NCBI GenBank assembly: GCA_963797635.1
Contig: CAWCPZ010000008.1
Coordinates: 226,776 to 290,775 of the forward strand
Length of the DNA: 64,000 nucleotides
Origin: JAOUEA01 sp963797635
GTDB lineage: Bacteria > Actinomycetota > UBA4738 > HRBIN12
Direction: 5' to 3'
The translations under genes were made by a program, and so were the position numbers. A model generated the notes under the pieces. The model did no database searches, had not been told where the DNA came from, and was given only the letters and a program-made list of their open reading frames with translations. Positions 1 to 11,353 of the stretch are shown here, in pieces (within the stretch, counting starts at the first letter, position 1; every line of letters begins with the position of its first letter).

Positions 1-1627
<1,627 letters not shown>

Positions 1628-1646
1628 GAGGGAGCGTGACAGCCAG

Positions 1647-3182
1647 ATGACGTGGGAGAACTCGGCGATCACGATCACCACGCTGTTGCCCATCGTGGGC
1701 GCGTTGGTGATCGCGTTGATGCCGAAGGAGAAGGACCGGACGATCCGCCTCCTGGGGATCCTCATCACCGGCGCGGCGCTCGTGCTGGCCGTCGCGATCG
1801 CGCTCGGCTTCGACCTCCACCGCGAGGGGCTGCAGTTCGTCCTCGACGTCGAGTGGATCCCGATCATCGGAGCCAAGTACCACGTGGGGATCGACGGCAT
1901 CTCGCTGCCGCTCTACGTGCTGACCTTCCTGCTGTCGTTCCTGTGCGCGATCTACACCTGGCGCTACGTGCCGAACCCCGGCCGCACGAAGGCGTTCCTG
2001 GCCTTGATGCTGCTGCTGGAGACCGGCATGGCCGGCACGTTCATCGCGTTCGATCTGATCCTGTTCTTCGTCTTCTGGGAGATGGTGCTGGTCCCGATGT
2101 ACTTCCTGATCGGGATCTGGGGCTCGACCAACCGCGAGTACGCCGCGATCAAGTTCTTCCTGTACACGTTGTTCGGGTCGGTGTTCATGCTGCTGGGCTT
2201 CCTGGCGATGTACTTCCAGGGACCGGACCCGCACACCTTCGACATGATCGCGCTGCGCGACTTCGGGGTGGCCGGCGGCTTCAGCCAGACGTTCCAGCTG
2301 ATCGTGTTCGGCGCCGTGGCGCTGGGGTTCGCGGTGAAGGTGCCCATGTGGCCGTTCCACACGTGGCTGCCTGACGCCCACACCGAGGCGCCCACGATCG
2401 GATCGGTGCTGCTGGCCGGGATCATGCTGAAGATGGGCACCTACGGGTTCATCCGGATCGCGATCCCGTTCATGCCGTACGGGGCGCAGAAGTACGCGCC
2501 GTGGATCGGGGGCCTCGCGGCGATCGGCATCATCTACGCCTCGCTCGCGTGTCTGGCCCAGAAGGACCTGAAACGGCTGATCGCGTTCTCGTCGGTGGGG
2601 CACATGGGCTTCGTGATGCTGGGCATCGCCACGCTCACCGAGATCGGGATCCAGGCCGCGATCTTCGGCATGGTGGCGCACGGCCTGATCACCGGCATGC
2701 TGTTCTTCTGCGTCGGTTCGATCTACGACCGCTACCACACGAGACAGATCGCCGATATCGGCGGCGGCATGATGACGAAGATGCCGAAGCTCGGTGGGGT
2801 GTTCGCCTTCGTGGCGATCGCGTCGCTGGGCCTGCCGGGGCTCGCCGGCTTCTGGGGCGAGGTCATGGCGCTGCTCAGCGCCTTCAACCCGAGCGAGGTG
2901 TTGCTCGCCGACCACGTCGGCCTGTTCCGGGTCTTCATGGTGATGGGCGGCATCGGCACGGTGCTCACCGCGGGCTACTTCCTGTGGATGTTGCAGCGCG
3001 TCAACATGGGCACGCTCCCGGAGAAGTGGAGCGAGTCGGGGCTGCGCGACGTCTTGGCGGTGGAGTGGGTCTCCTGGTTGCCGCTGCTGGCGTTGATCAT
3101 CGTCCTGGGGTTGTTCCCCGCGCTGCTGTTCAACGTCACCGAAGCGCCGGTGCGCGGCCTGATGTCGCTGTTCGGGGGATAG
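1647..3182 (+). CDS. nuoM: NADH-quinone oxidoreductase subunit M
   Basis: Second antiporter-like membrane subunit of complex I, 511 residues, the usual length. It carries the family signatures 'VGIDGISLPLYVL' near residue 80, 'FFVFWEMVLVPMYFLIG' near 140 and 'WPFHTWLPDAHTEAPT' near 235, with many hydrophobic helices throughout. The start ATG follows a GAGGGAG ribosome site by about ten bases. It sits between nuoL and nuoN in the standard order, so it is co-transcribed with them. The frame is intact, unlike nuoL. Confidence 0.97.
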   Translation: MTWENSAITITTLLPIVGALVIALMPKEKDRTIRLLGILITGAALVLAVAIALGFDLHREGLQFVLDVEWIPIIGAKYHVGIDGISLPLYVLTFLLSFLCAIYTWRYVPNPGRTKAFLALMLLLETGMAGTFIAFDLILFFVFWEMVLVPMYFLIGIWGSTNREYAAIKFFLYTLFGSVFMLLGFLAMYFQGPDPHTFDMIALRDFGVAGGFSQTFQLIVFGAVALGFAVKVPMWPFHTWLPDAHTEAPTIGSVLLAGIMLKMGTYGFIRIAIPFMPYGAQKYAPWIGGLAAIGIIYASLACLAQKDLKRLIAFSSVGHMGFVMLGIATLTEIGIQAAIFGMVAHGLITGMLFFCVGSIYDRYHTRQIADIGGGMMTKMPKLGGVFAFVAIASLGLPGLAGFWGEVMALLSAFNPSEVLLADHVGLFRVFMVMGGIGTVLTAGYFLWMLQRVNMGTLPEKWSESGLRDVLAVEWVSWLPLLALIIVLGLFPALLFNVTEAPVRGLMSLFGG

Positions 3183-3191
3183 CGCAACCGC

Positions 3192-4664
3192 ATGAACGTC
3201 GACTACCACGCCCTGCTGCCCGAGGAGATCCTCGCGTGCACGATCCTGATCGTGCTCGTCGTCGACCTGTTCCTGCCCGAACGGCGGAAGTGGCTCGCGA
3301 TGCCGGTCGGGTTCCTCGGGGTGCTGGCGGCGCTGGTGGCCACGCTGACCCTGATCGGCTCGGTGCCGCGCGAGATGTTCGGCGACAGCTACGTCGTGGA
3401 CAACTTCGCGCTGCTGTTCAAGGTGTTCTTCCTGTCGGTGGCGCTGGTGGTGATGGCGCTGTCGCTGCGGTACTTCCGCGAGGGGGGCTTCTATCAGGGG
3501 GAGTACTACTTCCTGCTGCTGACCTCGTTCCTGGGCTGCGTGATGATGCCCAGCTCGCGCGACCTGCTGCTGCTGTTCATCTCGCTCGAGCTGGTGTCGG
3601 CGCCGGGGTTCCTGATGGCGGCGTTCCGCAAGGGCGACATCAAGTCGAACGAGGCCGGCGTGAAGTTCTTCATCATCGGCGTGCTCTCGACCGCGGTGAT
3701 GCTGTTCGGCATGAGCCTGATCTACGGGCTCACCGGCGGGTCACTGCGCCTGGCCGAGATCGCGGCGAAGCTCTCGACGCTGCCGGCTCAGCAGGAGACG
3801 CTGGCGCTCGCCGCGATCCTGTTCGTGGTGGTGGGCTTCGCGTTCAAGGTGAGCGCCGTGCCGTTCCAGTTCTGGGCGCCCGACACCTACGAGGGCGCGC
3901 CGGTGCCGGTGGCGGCGTTCCTGGCGGTGGCCTCCAGCGCCGCGGGCTTCGCGGGCCTGCTGCAGCTGATGTTCGTGGCGTTCATCGGCCAGCACGAGTT
4001 CTGGGTGCCGCTGTTCGTGTTCCTGTCGGTGGCGACGATGTTCGTGGGCAACCTCGTGGCGTTGCAGCAGACCCAGGTGGTGCGGCTGCTCGCCTACTCG
4101 GGGATCGCCCAGGCCGGGTACATCCTGCTGACCTTCGCCTTGGTCACCGACGACCAGGCCTCGAACGCCACCGCGTTCCAGGCGGCGGTGGTCTACATCC
4201 TGATCTACGGCATCATGACGATCGGCGCGTTCGCGGTGGCGGTGGCGGTGAGCCGGCGCCATCCCACCTTGCGCCTCGACGACTTCGGCGGGCTGGCGAA
4301 GACCGCGCCGATCCTGGCGGTGGGCATGACCGTGTTCATGATCTCCCTCGCCGGCGTGCCGCCCACCGGTGGGTTCTGGGCCAAGATCCTGATCTTCCGC
4401 GCCGCGATCGACCGCGGCGGTTCGCTCGGGATCTGGCTGGCCGTCCTGATGCTGGTGAACTCGGTGATCAGCGTCGCGTACTACTTCGCGGTGCCGCGCC
4501 AGATGATCTTCAAGGAACCGGCCGACGCCTCGCCGCTGCGGGCGCCGTGGCTGGTGACCGCGGTGGTCTCGGTCGCGACGGTCGCCATCGTCGTGCTGTT
4601 CATCCTGCCGAACCCGTTCGCGCGGCTCGCCGAGCTCTCCACCTTGGTCGGCATCGGCACCTGA
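3192..4664 (+). CDS. nuoN: NADH-quinone oxidoreductase subunit N
   Basis: Third antiporter-like membrane subunit of complex I, 490 residues. Family signatures include 'FQFWAPDTYEGAPVPVAAFL' near residue 225, 'RLLAYSGIAQAGYILL' near 300 and 'AGVPPTGGFWAKI' near 385. It starts nine bases after nuoM stops and is the last nuo gene, closing the operon as in most bacteria. About 80 bases separate it from htpX, including a strong inverted repeat that may end the nuo transcript. The frame is intact. Confidence 0.97.
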   Translation: MNVDYHALLPEEILACTILIVLVVDLFLPERRKWLAMPVGFLGVLAALVATLTLIGSVPREMFGDSYVVDNFALLFKVFFLSVALVVMALSLRYFREGGFYQGEYYFLLLTSFLGCVMMPSSRDLLLLFISLELVSAPGFLMAAFRKGDIKSNEAGVKFFIIGVLSTAVMLFGMSLIYGLTGGSLRLAEIAAKLSTLPAQQETLALAAILFVVVGFAFKVSAVPFQFWAPDTYEGAPVPVAAFLAVASSAAGFAGLLQLMFVAFIGQHEFWVPLFVFLSVATMFVGNLVALQQTQVVRLLAYSGIAQAGYILLTFALVTDDQASNATAFQAAVVYILIYGIMTIGAFAVAVAVSRRHPTLRLDDFGGLAKTAPILAVGMTVFMISLAGVPPTGGFWAKILIFRAAIDRGGSLGIWLAVLMLVNSVISVAYYFAVPRQMIFKEPADASPLRAPWLVTAVVSVATVAIVVLFILPNPFARLAELSTLVGIGT

Positions 4665-4704
4665 CGCCGTTCAACGGGCGAACCCTGTCCCTCGTCGTAT
4701 CGAA

Positions 4705-4733
4705 CCCTCGGTGAGACGCTGGTCTCACGAGGG
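4705..4733 (+). promoter_or_regulatory. Inverted repeat over the htpX ribosome site
   Basis: A 12-13 base inverted repeat (left arm 4705-4717, loop GCTG 4718-4721, right arm 4722-4733) with one bulged G. Its right arm contains the GAGGG that serves as the Shine-Dalgarno site of htpX, about ten bases before the GTG start. It could end the nuo transcript, bind a heat-shock repressor as DNA, or hide the ribosome site as an RNA hairpin. The sequence does not decide between these. Confidence 0.6.
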
Positions 4734-4744
4734 AGTGATGTGAC

Positions 4745-5666
4745 GTGACACCCGGCATCAATCGGTTGAAGACCTGGGTCCTGATCGCAGGTCTCGGCGG
4801 GCTCTTCGTGCTCGTCGGCGCGTGGATCGGTGGGTCCCAGGGGGCCATGATCGCCCTGGCGTTCGGGCTCGTGTTCAACTTCGCGATGTACTGGTACTCG
4901 GACAAGATCGCGATCGCGACGACGCGCTCGAAGCCGGTCACCGAGGACGAGTACCCGCAGCTCTACCGGATCGTGCGGGAGCTGGCCCAGGAGCGGCAGA
5001 TGCCGTTGCCGAAGATCTTCGTCTCGCAGATGCAGCAGCCCAATGCCTTCGCCACGGGACGCAACCCCGAGCACGCATCGGTGGCCGTCACCGAAGGCAT
5101 CCTGGCGATCCTGGACGAACGCGAGCTGCGCGGCGTCCTCGCCCACGAACTCTCGCACGTGCTCAACCGCGACATCCTGATCGGCTCGATCGCGGCCGCG
5201 ATCGGCATGAGCATCACCTTCCTGGCCAGGTTCGCGCTGTTCTTCGGCGGGGGAGACGACAACCGTGGCGGCGGGTTCGGCGTCCTGGCCGCGTGGATCC
5301 TGGCGCCCATCGCGGCGGCGATCATCCAGATGGCGGTCTCGCGTTCGCGTGAGTACCAGGCCGATGAATCCGGCGCCTACCTGTCGAAGGATCCCGACGC
5401 GCTCGCCAGCGCCTTGCGCAAGCTCGAGGTCGCGTCCAAGCAGGTGCCGCCGCTGCGGTCGGTGAGCCCCGCCGAGGCGCACATGTTCATCGTGAACCCC
5501 ATGGCAGGGCTGCGGGCCAACGGCGGGTTCGGCACGCTGTTCTCGACGCACCCGCCCACCGCCGAACGGATCGCCACGGCTCGACGCGATCGCCCAGCAG
5601 CTCAGGGGAGGCTCGGCGTTGCCGAACCCGCCCTCGGCGCAGGACGGACCGTTCCGCCAGCTCTGA
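4745..5666 (+). CDS. htpX: HtpX family membrane zinc metalloprotease (frameshifted near C-terminus)
   Basis: Integral membrane zinc protease that degrades misfolded membrane proteins. The HExxH site is visible as 'LAHELSHVLNRD' near residue 137, with the downstream glutamate region 'SRSREYQADE' near 200. Two N-terminal and two central hydrophobic segments fit the family. GTG start chosen for its GAGGGAG ribosome site. Near 5572 one extra base, between 'AERIA' and the true tail, moves the frame; the correct C-terminus ('RLDAIAQQLRGG') ends with TGA at 5664-5666. It converges with the decarboxylase gene, whose stop lies two bases further on. Confidence 0.92.
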
Positions 5667-5668
5667 GG

Positions 5669-7049
5669 TCAGGCCATCGTGCCGAGCACGGCGCGCACGT
5701 GGTCGATCGTGGTGCGCGGGTTCACGAAGCACAGACGCGCGACCTTCTCGCCCTGCCATGACGTCGGCTGGACGAACGCGATCTGGGAGTCCAGCAGACG
5801 GCGCCACCACGCTTCGTAGTCCTCGCCGGCCCAGCCGGTGCGCCGGAAGAGCACCACGCTGAGCTCGGGGTCCATGAGCAGTTCGAGGTCGGGATGGCGC
5901 TCGATCTCGGCGGCGGTCTCGCGGGTGAGCGCCAGGACCGCCTCGACGGCTTCCCGGTACGCATCGGTGCCGTAGGTCGCCAGCGAGAACCAGAACGGGA
6001 GCCCGCGGGCGCGCCGCGTCAGGTGGTAGGCGAAATCGGCGGGGTTCCACTCGTTCCAGGCGGCGCCCTCCTGGTTCACCGTCTCGAGGTAGCTCGCTTC
6101 CTGGCGGAACACCCCGCGCGCTCGTTCGGGATCGCGGTAGAGCAGGGCGCAGCAGTCGTAGGGCGCGAACAGCCACTTGTGCGGGTCGACGATGAAGGAG
6201 TCGGCGCGTTCGATCCCGTCGTAGCGAGCCCGCACGCTCGGCGCGACCAGCCCGGCGCCGCCGTAGGCACCGTCGACGTGCATCCAGATGCCGCGGTCAC
6301 CGCACACGTCGGCGACCCCGGCGAGGTCGTCCACGGTCCCGGCGTTCGTGGCGCCGGCGCTCGCCACCACCGCGAACACGCCCTCGCGCTCGGCCTTCGT
6401 CCAGGGCGTCCAACGTCTGGGCGAGCGCCGAGCCGGTGAGTCGGCCCCGGTCGTCGCCGGGCAGGCGCAGCACGTCGACGTCCATCACCCGGGTCGCGGT
6501 CACGATCGAGGAGTGCGCGCTCTCGGCCAGGGCCACCTTCCATCCGCCCGGAGGGCGGCGGCCCAGCCGGTCGTGGGCGGCCTTCCGAGCGGCCACCAGC
6601 GCCGACAGGTTGCCCGCCGAGCCCCCGGAGACGAACACCCCGCCGGCTTCGGGCGGATAGCCCGCCAGGTCGGCGACCCATCGCAGGGCCTGGTTCTCGG
6701 CCCAGATCGCGCCGGCGCCGTCGATCCAGCCCGCGGCGATCGTCGAGCTGGACCCCACCACGAGGTCGAACAGGACCGAGGCCTTCGTGGGGGCGCCCGG
6801 GACGAAGGCCATCGACGACGGGTGGTCGGTCGAGATCGTGGCGGGCGCGAGCACCTCGCTCCAGATGCGCAGGGCTTCGTCGCCGCCCAGACCGTCGGGG
6901 GTGACGGTGCCGCCGGCGCGCCGGGTCAGGTCCTCGCCGGTCGCGGAGCGATCGAGCGGCTGCGGGCTCGCGATCCGGTTCCGCGCATACGCGACGATCG
7001 CGCGCGAGAGGGCTTCGGTGTCCTCGCCGTACTGGTGCATCCGATCCAT
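5669..7049 (-). CDS. Group II pyridoxal-phosphate decarboxylase (frameshifted)
   Basis: PLP-dependent amino acid decarboxylase of the family that holds aromatic-L-amino-acid, tyrosine, glutamate and 2,4-diaminobutyrate decarboxylases; about 460 residues. The PLP lysine is in 'DPHKWLFAPYDCC', the cofactor aspartate in 'HVDGAYGG', and the ring-stacking histidine region in 'ALAESAHSSI'. The N-terminal third and the rest lie in two frames joined near 6390-6400, probably one lost or gained base. ATG start chosen for the GGAGCGG site upstream. It follows a class III aminotransferase on the same strand, separated by a hairpin. Substrate unknown. Confidence 0.85.
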
Positions 7050-7096
7050 CGGTTCCGCTCCATGGGTCGTCGGGCAGCTCACCGGGGGCAACGAAC

Positions 7097-7125
7097 AGGA
7101 CCGGCTCCGCGGAGGAGCCGGTCCT
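7097..7125 (-). terminator. Hairpin between aminotransferase and decarboxylase
   Basis: Perfect 12-bp inverted repeat (7097-7108 with 7114-7125) and a five-base loop, 25 bases after the aminotransferase stop on the minus strand. No T-run follows, so it may be a weak terminator or a processing or stability hairpin that sets lower expression of the decarboxylase. Confidence 0.65.
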
Positions 7126-7150
7126 GAGGGTACTGCGCGCGGGCGCCGGG

Positions 7151-8545
7151 CTAGCCGGCGAGCTCGGTGCAGAACTCGCCGAAGGCGTCCACGTACTGCT
7201 GGATGTCGTCCTCGGTGTGCTGCACCGAGATCGTCCACTGCTCCTCGTCGCCGGGGGTCATGAAGATCCCGCGGTTCACCATGAACGGGTACGAGGCGTA
7301 GTAGAGCGCGGCGTTGGTCTCCAGGAAGTCGCGGTAGCTCGTGAGCGGCTCCTTCCGGTAGGAGACGCAGCCCTTGGCGCCCAGGTCCACGGTGTGGGCC
7401 GGGATGCCGGAGGACTCGATCACGCGGTCGCACCCTTCGGCCAGCATCGTGCCGAGCTTGCCGAGGTAGTCGTACGCCTCGGGCGTGAGCACCTCGGTGA
7501 GGGCCGCCAGCCCGGCCGCCGACGACAGCGGGTTGCCGTTGAAGGTGCCCTGCTGCGCGGCGCCCTTCGTGACCCAGTTCATCGTGTCGGCCTCGCCGCC
7601 GAAGGCGCCGATCGTGACGCCGCCGCCGATGGCCTTGGCCCACGCCGCGAGGTGCGGCTTCACGCCGAAGCGCTCGGTGGCGCCGCCGTAGGCGATCGTG
7701 CCACCGCACTTGACCTCGTCGAAGATCAGCCGCACGTCGTGCTGGTCGCACAGATCGCGCAGGCCCTGCAGGTACCCGTCCTTCGGCACGATGATCCCGA
7801 CGTTCATCATCACCGGTTCCAGGATGAGCGCGCCGATCTCGTCGCCGTGCTCGCCGAAGACCTCGGCCACCGCGTCCAGGTCGTTGAAGGGCACGATGAT
7901 CGTGTCCTTCCACATCGACTTGGGCACGCCCTTGGAGGTGGGCTCGGTGGTGTAGGCGCTGCCCGAGGCGTCGGCCGCCTCGCCACCGGTCTTGTCGCGC
8001 AGGCCCAACGCGTCGGCCTCCGGGACCACCGAGAACATCAGCGCGTCGTGGTGACCGTGGTAGGAGCCTTCCATCTTCACGACGCGGTCCTTGCCGGTGG
8101 CGGCGCGGGCCACCCGCAGCGCGTCCATCGTGGCCTCGGTGCCCGAGTTCACGAAGCGGATCTGGTCCACCTGGAACCGTTTGCACAGCTCCTCGGCCAG
8201 GGCCACGGTGGGCTCGGTGGTGACGGCGAAGTGCACCGCCTCCTCGGCGGCCTTCTTCAGCGCCTCGACGATCTTGGGGTTGGCGTGACCCACGATGTTG
8301 ACGCCGAAGCCACCGTGGAAGTCGGTGTACTCGGTGCCGTCCACGTCCCAGACCTTCGAGCCCTTGCCGGCCTTCAGGTACACGGGGTAGGGGTCGTTGC
8401 CCTGGAAGTTCGATGCGACGCCCGCCGGCATCACCTTGACGGCCCGCTGGTACAACGCGGCCGATCCCGGTGTGCGTTCGAGCCAGATCTTGGTTTCCCG
8501 ATCGGCGATCTCCGCCGCGCGCGCGTTCAGACGTTCGACGTCCAC
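7151..8545 (-). CDS. Class III aminotransferase, glutamate-1-semialdehyde aminomutase-like
   Basis: PLP-dependent enzyme of the fold that includes HemL, 464 residues. The cofactor lysine is in 'WAKAIGGGVTIGAFGG', the PLP aspartate in 'LIFDEVKCGG', and the phosphate-binding stretch in 'NSGTEATMDALR'. 'MEGSYHGHHDALM' closely matches HemL proteins, but the family also holds omega-amino acid transaminases, and no heme genes are near. GTG start at 8545 is set by an AGGAGGTG ribosome site six bases upstream. Next downstream is the group II decarboxylase, so a joint role such as diamine formation is possible. Exact substrate is not readable from the sequence. Confidence 0.8.
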   Translation of the reverse strand: MDVERLNARAAEIADRETKIWLERTPGSAALYQRAVKVMPAGVASNFQGNDPYPVYLKAGKGSKVWDVDGTEYTDFHGGFGVNIVGHANPKIVEALKKAAEEAVHFAVTTEPTVALAEELCKRFQVDQIRFVNSGTEATMDALRVARAATGKDRVVKMEGSYHGHHDALMFSVVPEADALGLRDKTGGEAADASGSAYTTEPTSKGVPKSMWKDTIIVPFNDLDAVAEVFGEHGDEIGALILEPVMMNVGIIVPKDGYLQGLRDLCDQHDVRLIFDEVKCGGTIAYGGATERFGVKPHLAAWAKAIGGGVTIGAFGGEADTMNWVTKGAAQQGTFNGNPLSSAAGLAALTEVLTPEAYDYLGKLGTMLAEGCDRVIESSGIPAHTVDLGAKGCVSYRKEPLTSYRDFLETNAALYYASYPFMVNRGIFMTPGDEEQWTISVQHTEDDIQQYVDAFGEFCTELAG

Positions 8546-8652
8546 GCGTATCACCTCCTGTGAGTCCGCAAAGGGTACTTGGCTGGCCCCTGACCAGGCA
8601 ATGTGACGTTCCGGTGGAGCCTCGGCAGTCCTATGCACCCACCTGAAGTTGC

Positions 8653-9150
8653 TCAGGGGCGATAGTTCGTGAACTGCAACGCCAGCCCGAAATCGTGACC
8701 CTTCACCGCGGCGATCGCCTTCTGGAGGTCGTCCTTGCTCTTGCCCAGGACGCGCACCTGTGCTCCCTGGATCTGCGTCTGGATCTTCGGCACTTCCTGA
8801 CGCACGAACTTGGAGATCTCCTTGGTCTTCTCGTCGCTGATACCGGTGACGACCGTGACCGTCTGGCGCGCCGTGCCCTTGGCGGCTTCCTCGACCGTGC
8901 CTGCCTGCAGGGACTTCAAGGGGATGTTGCGCTTGATCGCGCGTTCCTGGAGCACCTGCCAGGCCGCTTTCAGCCGATCCTCCGTGGAGGAATGCAGCTC
9001 GATGGCCTCGTCCTTCAGCTCCACGGTGGTGCCGGTGTTCTTGAAGTCGAAGCGCTGGGAGAGCTCGCGGCCGGTCTGGTCGACGGCGTTGCGGACCTCC
9101 TGCATGTCGACCTCGGACACGATGTCGAAGCTGAACTGATCTTTCGCCAT
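8653..9150 (-). CDS. yajQ: YajQ family nucleotide-binding protein
   Basis: Small cytosolic protein, 165 residues, of the YajQ family (UPF0234), members of which bind cyclic di-GMP or nucleotides and RNA. The N-terminal 'FSFDIVSEVDMQEVRNAVD' and 'RFDFKNT' and the C-terminal 'VKGHDFGLALQFTNYR' are diagnostic, and the length is typical. ATG start at 9150. It lies divergently from tRNA-Tyr and about 107 bases before the aminotransferase on the same strand; a separate promoter for that gene is likely in the gap. Confidence 0.93.
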   Translation of the reverse strand: MAKDQFSFDIVSEVDMQEVRNAVDQTGRELSQRFDFKNTGTTVELKDEAIELHSSTEDRLKAAWQVLQERAIKRNIPLKSLQAGTVEEAAKGTARQTVTVVTGISDEKTKEISKFVRQEVPKIQTQIQGAQVRVLGKSKDDLQKAIAAVKGHDFGLALQFTNYRP

Positions 9151-9233
9151 GGCGGCAGGATACCGTCGTCGGTCGAGGGGCGTCCCCGGGTGCCCGTCCG
9201 GTCGCGGGTTCGCTATCCTCGTCGGGCACTCGC

Positions 9234-9318
9234 GGGAGGATGCCCGAGTGGCCAAAGGGAGCGGCCTGTAAAGTCGCCGGCGTAGCCTACGGAGGTTCGA
9301 ATCCTCCTCCTCCCACCA
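9234..9318 (+). tRNA. tRNA-Tyr (GUA anticodon)
   Basis: Acceptor stem GGGAGGA (9234-9240) pairs with TCCTCCC (9308-9314); anticodon loop CTGTAAA gives GUA; T arm GGAGG-TTCGAAT-CCTCC at 9291-9307. A long variable arm fits class II tyrosine tRNA in bacteria. CCA is encoded at 9316-9318. Confidence 0.96.
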
Positions 9319-9542
9319 CCACCGACCACCAACCGGACGACCCAACCCCACCGACCCACCCGACCCTGGGTGCTCTCAAACGTCTCGTGGACGTGCCTGG
9401 CATGGCTGCGGGCTGAGACCGAGCGGGTGTTCAAGATCCGCGGATTGCTGGATTGCCGCAGCGGGTGCTATCGTCCGTTGCGCAGAAGCGCACCTTTGGC
9501 CTGGCACGACGCAGCAAGGCGCAGGAACTCGAAGGTCTCGAA

Positions 9543-9575
9543 GGAGCGGCACATCTCGCGTCCGGTCGCCGCTCC
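9543..9575 (+). promoter_or_regulatory. Leader hairpin before the LamG gene
   Basis: Eight-base inverted repeat (9543-9550 with 9568-9575) that ends about ten bases before the ATG at 9586. It lies in a 270-base leader after tRNA-Tyr in which no other gene is seen. Role unknown; it may affect translation or stability of the mRNA. Confidence 0.4.
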
Positions 9576-9585
9576 ATCAGAAGGG

Positions 9586-11276
9586 ATGAACCCCGTGACG
9601 AAGGTTCTCCGGCCCGGCCGCTCGGTCGTGGCGCTGTCGGTCGCCGTGCTCGCCGCCTCGCTCGTGGTGGCAGCGCCGGCCGCCGCCGCTGTGTGCCTAG
9701 ACTCGCCGGCGGGCCTGCTCGGACGCTGGCCGGGCGACGGCACGACTGCCGATGTTGCGCATGGACGTGACGGCACCCTCGTCCTCGGTACCACGTACGA
9801 GGCGGGGACGGTCAACCAGGCGTTCTCCTTCGATGGCGGCGACGACCAGGTGACGGTTTCCGACGATCCGGATTGGACGATCGACGGCGACTTCACGATC
9901 GACACGTGGGTCACGATGGACGACCTCAGCGGGGAGTCGAAGGTGTTCGTCGGTCAGTCAGCTGGTCAGGTTGCGCCGAAGTGGATGTTCTGGCGCCGCG
10001 ACGACGGGCAGCTGGGCTTCCTCTACGGCGACGGCGTCTCCGGGGTCGACGCGGTGATGTATCCGTGGACCCCCACGCTCGGGCAGTGGTACCACGTGGC
10101 CGTCACGCGATCGGGCACCACGTTCACGCTCTACGTCGACGGGGCCCAGGTCGCCTCGGCCACGTCGTCGGCACCGATCGTGGACGTCGCCGGGCCGCTC
10201 ACCCTGGGGAGCGCGCAGAACGAGTTCTTCCTCGAGGGTGCGCTTGACGAGCCGGAGATCTACCAGCGCGCCTTGAGCGGCGCGGAGATCGACGCGATCC
10301 ATGACGCCGGGAGCGCCGCCCGTTGTGCGATCACGCGGTCGACCCTCTCGTTGACCGGCCCGGGAACCGCGCACCCGAGCGAGACGATCACACTGGACGG
10401 CACGCTCGGGCTCTCGGGCGGCGTGTCGGTAGACGCGAAGGCGGTGACGATCAGCCGCACGATCGACGGCGGCACCCCGACGTCGCTGCCGGGTGTCACG
10501 ACGGCGGCCGACGGCACGTTCAGCTTCCAGGACACTCCGGGAGAGGGACTCGTCACGTACCGCGCGACGTTCGCAGGAGCGACCAACGTCTCGGCGGAGA
10601 ACGCCTTCGAGACCGTCGAGGTCGGCAGGCAGGCCTCGACGCTCTCGGTGGCTTCGTCAGCGTCGAAGATCAAGCTCGGCGGCGGGGTCACGATCCGCGC
10701 CCACTTGGACGGTGGCGACACGAACCGGACAGTGACGATCTGGGCGGTGCCCCACGGGGCCTCGAAGAAACTCCTCAGGAAGGCCGAGGTGAACGGGAGC
10801 GGCAACCTCTCCGTCCGCCACCGACCCACACGCGAGACCGAGTACTACGCGACCTACGCAGGGCGACGTGGCGTCGGAGCCCGACACCTCCCCGCGGAAG
10901 ACGGTGCGCGTCGTGCCTCGGTGGATCGTCAGGGTGCTGGGCGGATACGCAACGGTCGGAGGTGTCCGCCTCTATCACTTCTCCTCGCGCTGCGGGCCGA
11001 ACGACGCGACGGGATGCCCGGCCGCGAGGTTCACCCTCGAACCCCGGCACCCTCGCGAGCCCGTCTCCTTCGAGGGTCGCTATTGCCACAAGGGCAGGTG
11101 CGTGCATGACCACTCGTCGTTCCGGCTCAACCGCGAGGGCACGGGCTTCGGTGTGGATCTACTACCGCGACCGATCGGTCATCGGCTGGCGGCTCGACTT
11201 CCGACTCATCTTCGGCGGGGACGAGGATCACCTGGGCGCCAGGACGACGTGGGTGAAGACGAGGGTCACGGCGTAG
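9586..11276 (+). CDS. Secreted LamG/concanavalin-like protein with Ig-type repeats (frameshifted)
   Basis: Exported protein of about 560 residues. A signal peptide (hydrophobic 'LSVAVLAASLVVAA', cut near 'AAAAV') is followed by a LamG jelly-roll domain at about 40-240 ('LGQWYHVAVTRSGTTFTLYVD' is the classic core) and then beta-rich repeats of bacterial Ig or carboxypeptidase-regulatory type ('VTISRTIDGG', 'TVTIWAVPHG'). The frame moves near 10865 and again near 11145; the tail holds 'RYCHKGRC' and ends 'WVKTRVTA'. Such proteins bind glycans or surfaces; ligand unknown. Start chosen for the AAGGG site and signal peptide. It converges with the cyclase gene. Confidence 0.75.
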
Positions 11277-11353
11277 CGCCACGGCTACACGGGTGGCTCC
11301 TGGCGAGGCGATTTGAAGTGCGTTCTCACCAGAGTGACGGTCGCCCGGATATC

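Noticed and set aside
2501..4714. 737-codon plus-strand reading over nuoM and nuoN
   Set aside because: Out of frame with both genes, arginine-rich and without any domain; it arises from GC-rich codon structure.
7081..7130. tRNA-like fold in the aminotransferase-decarboxylase gap
   Set aside because: Only one hairpin is present; no cloverleaf or anticodon.
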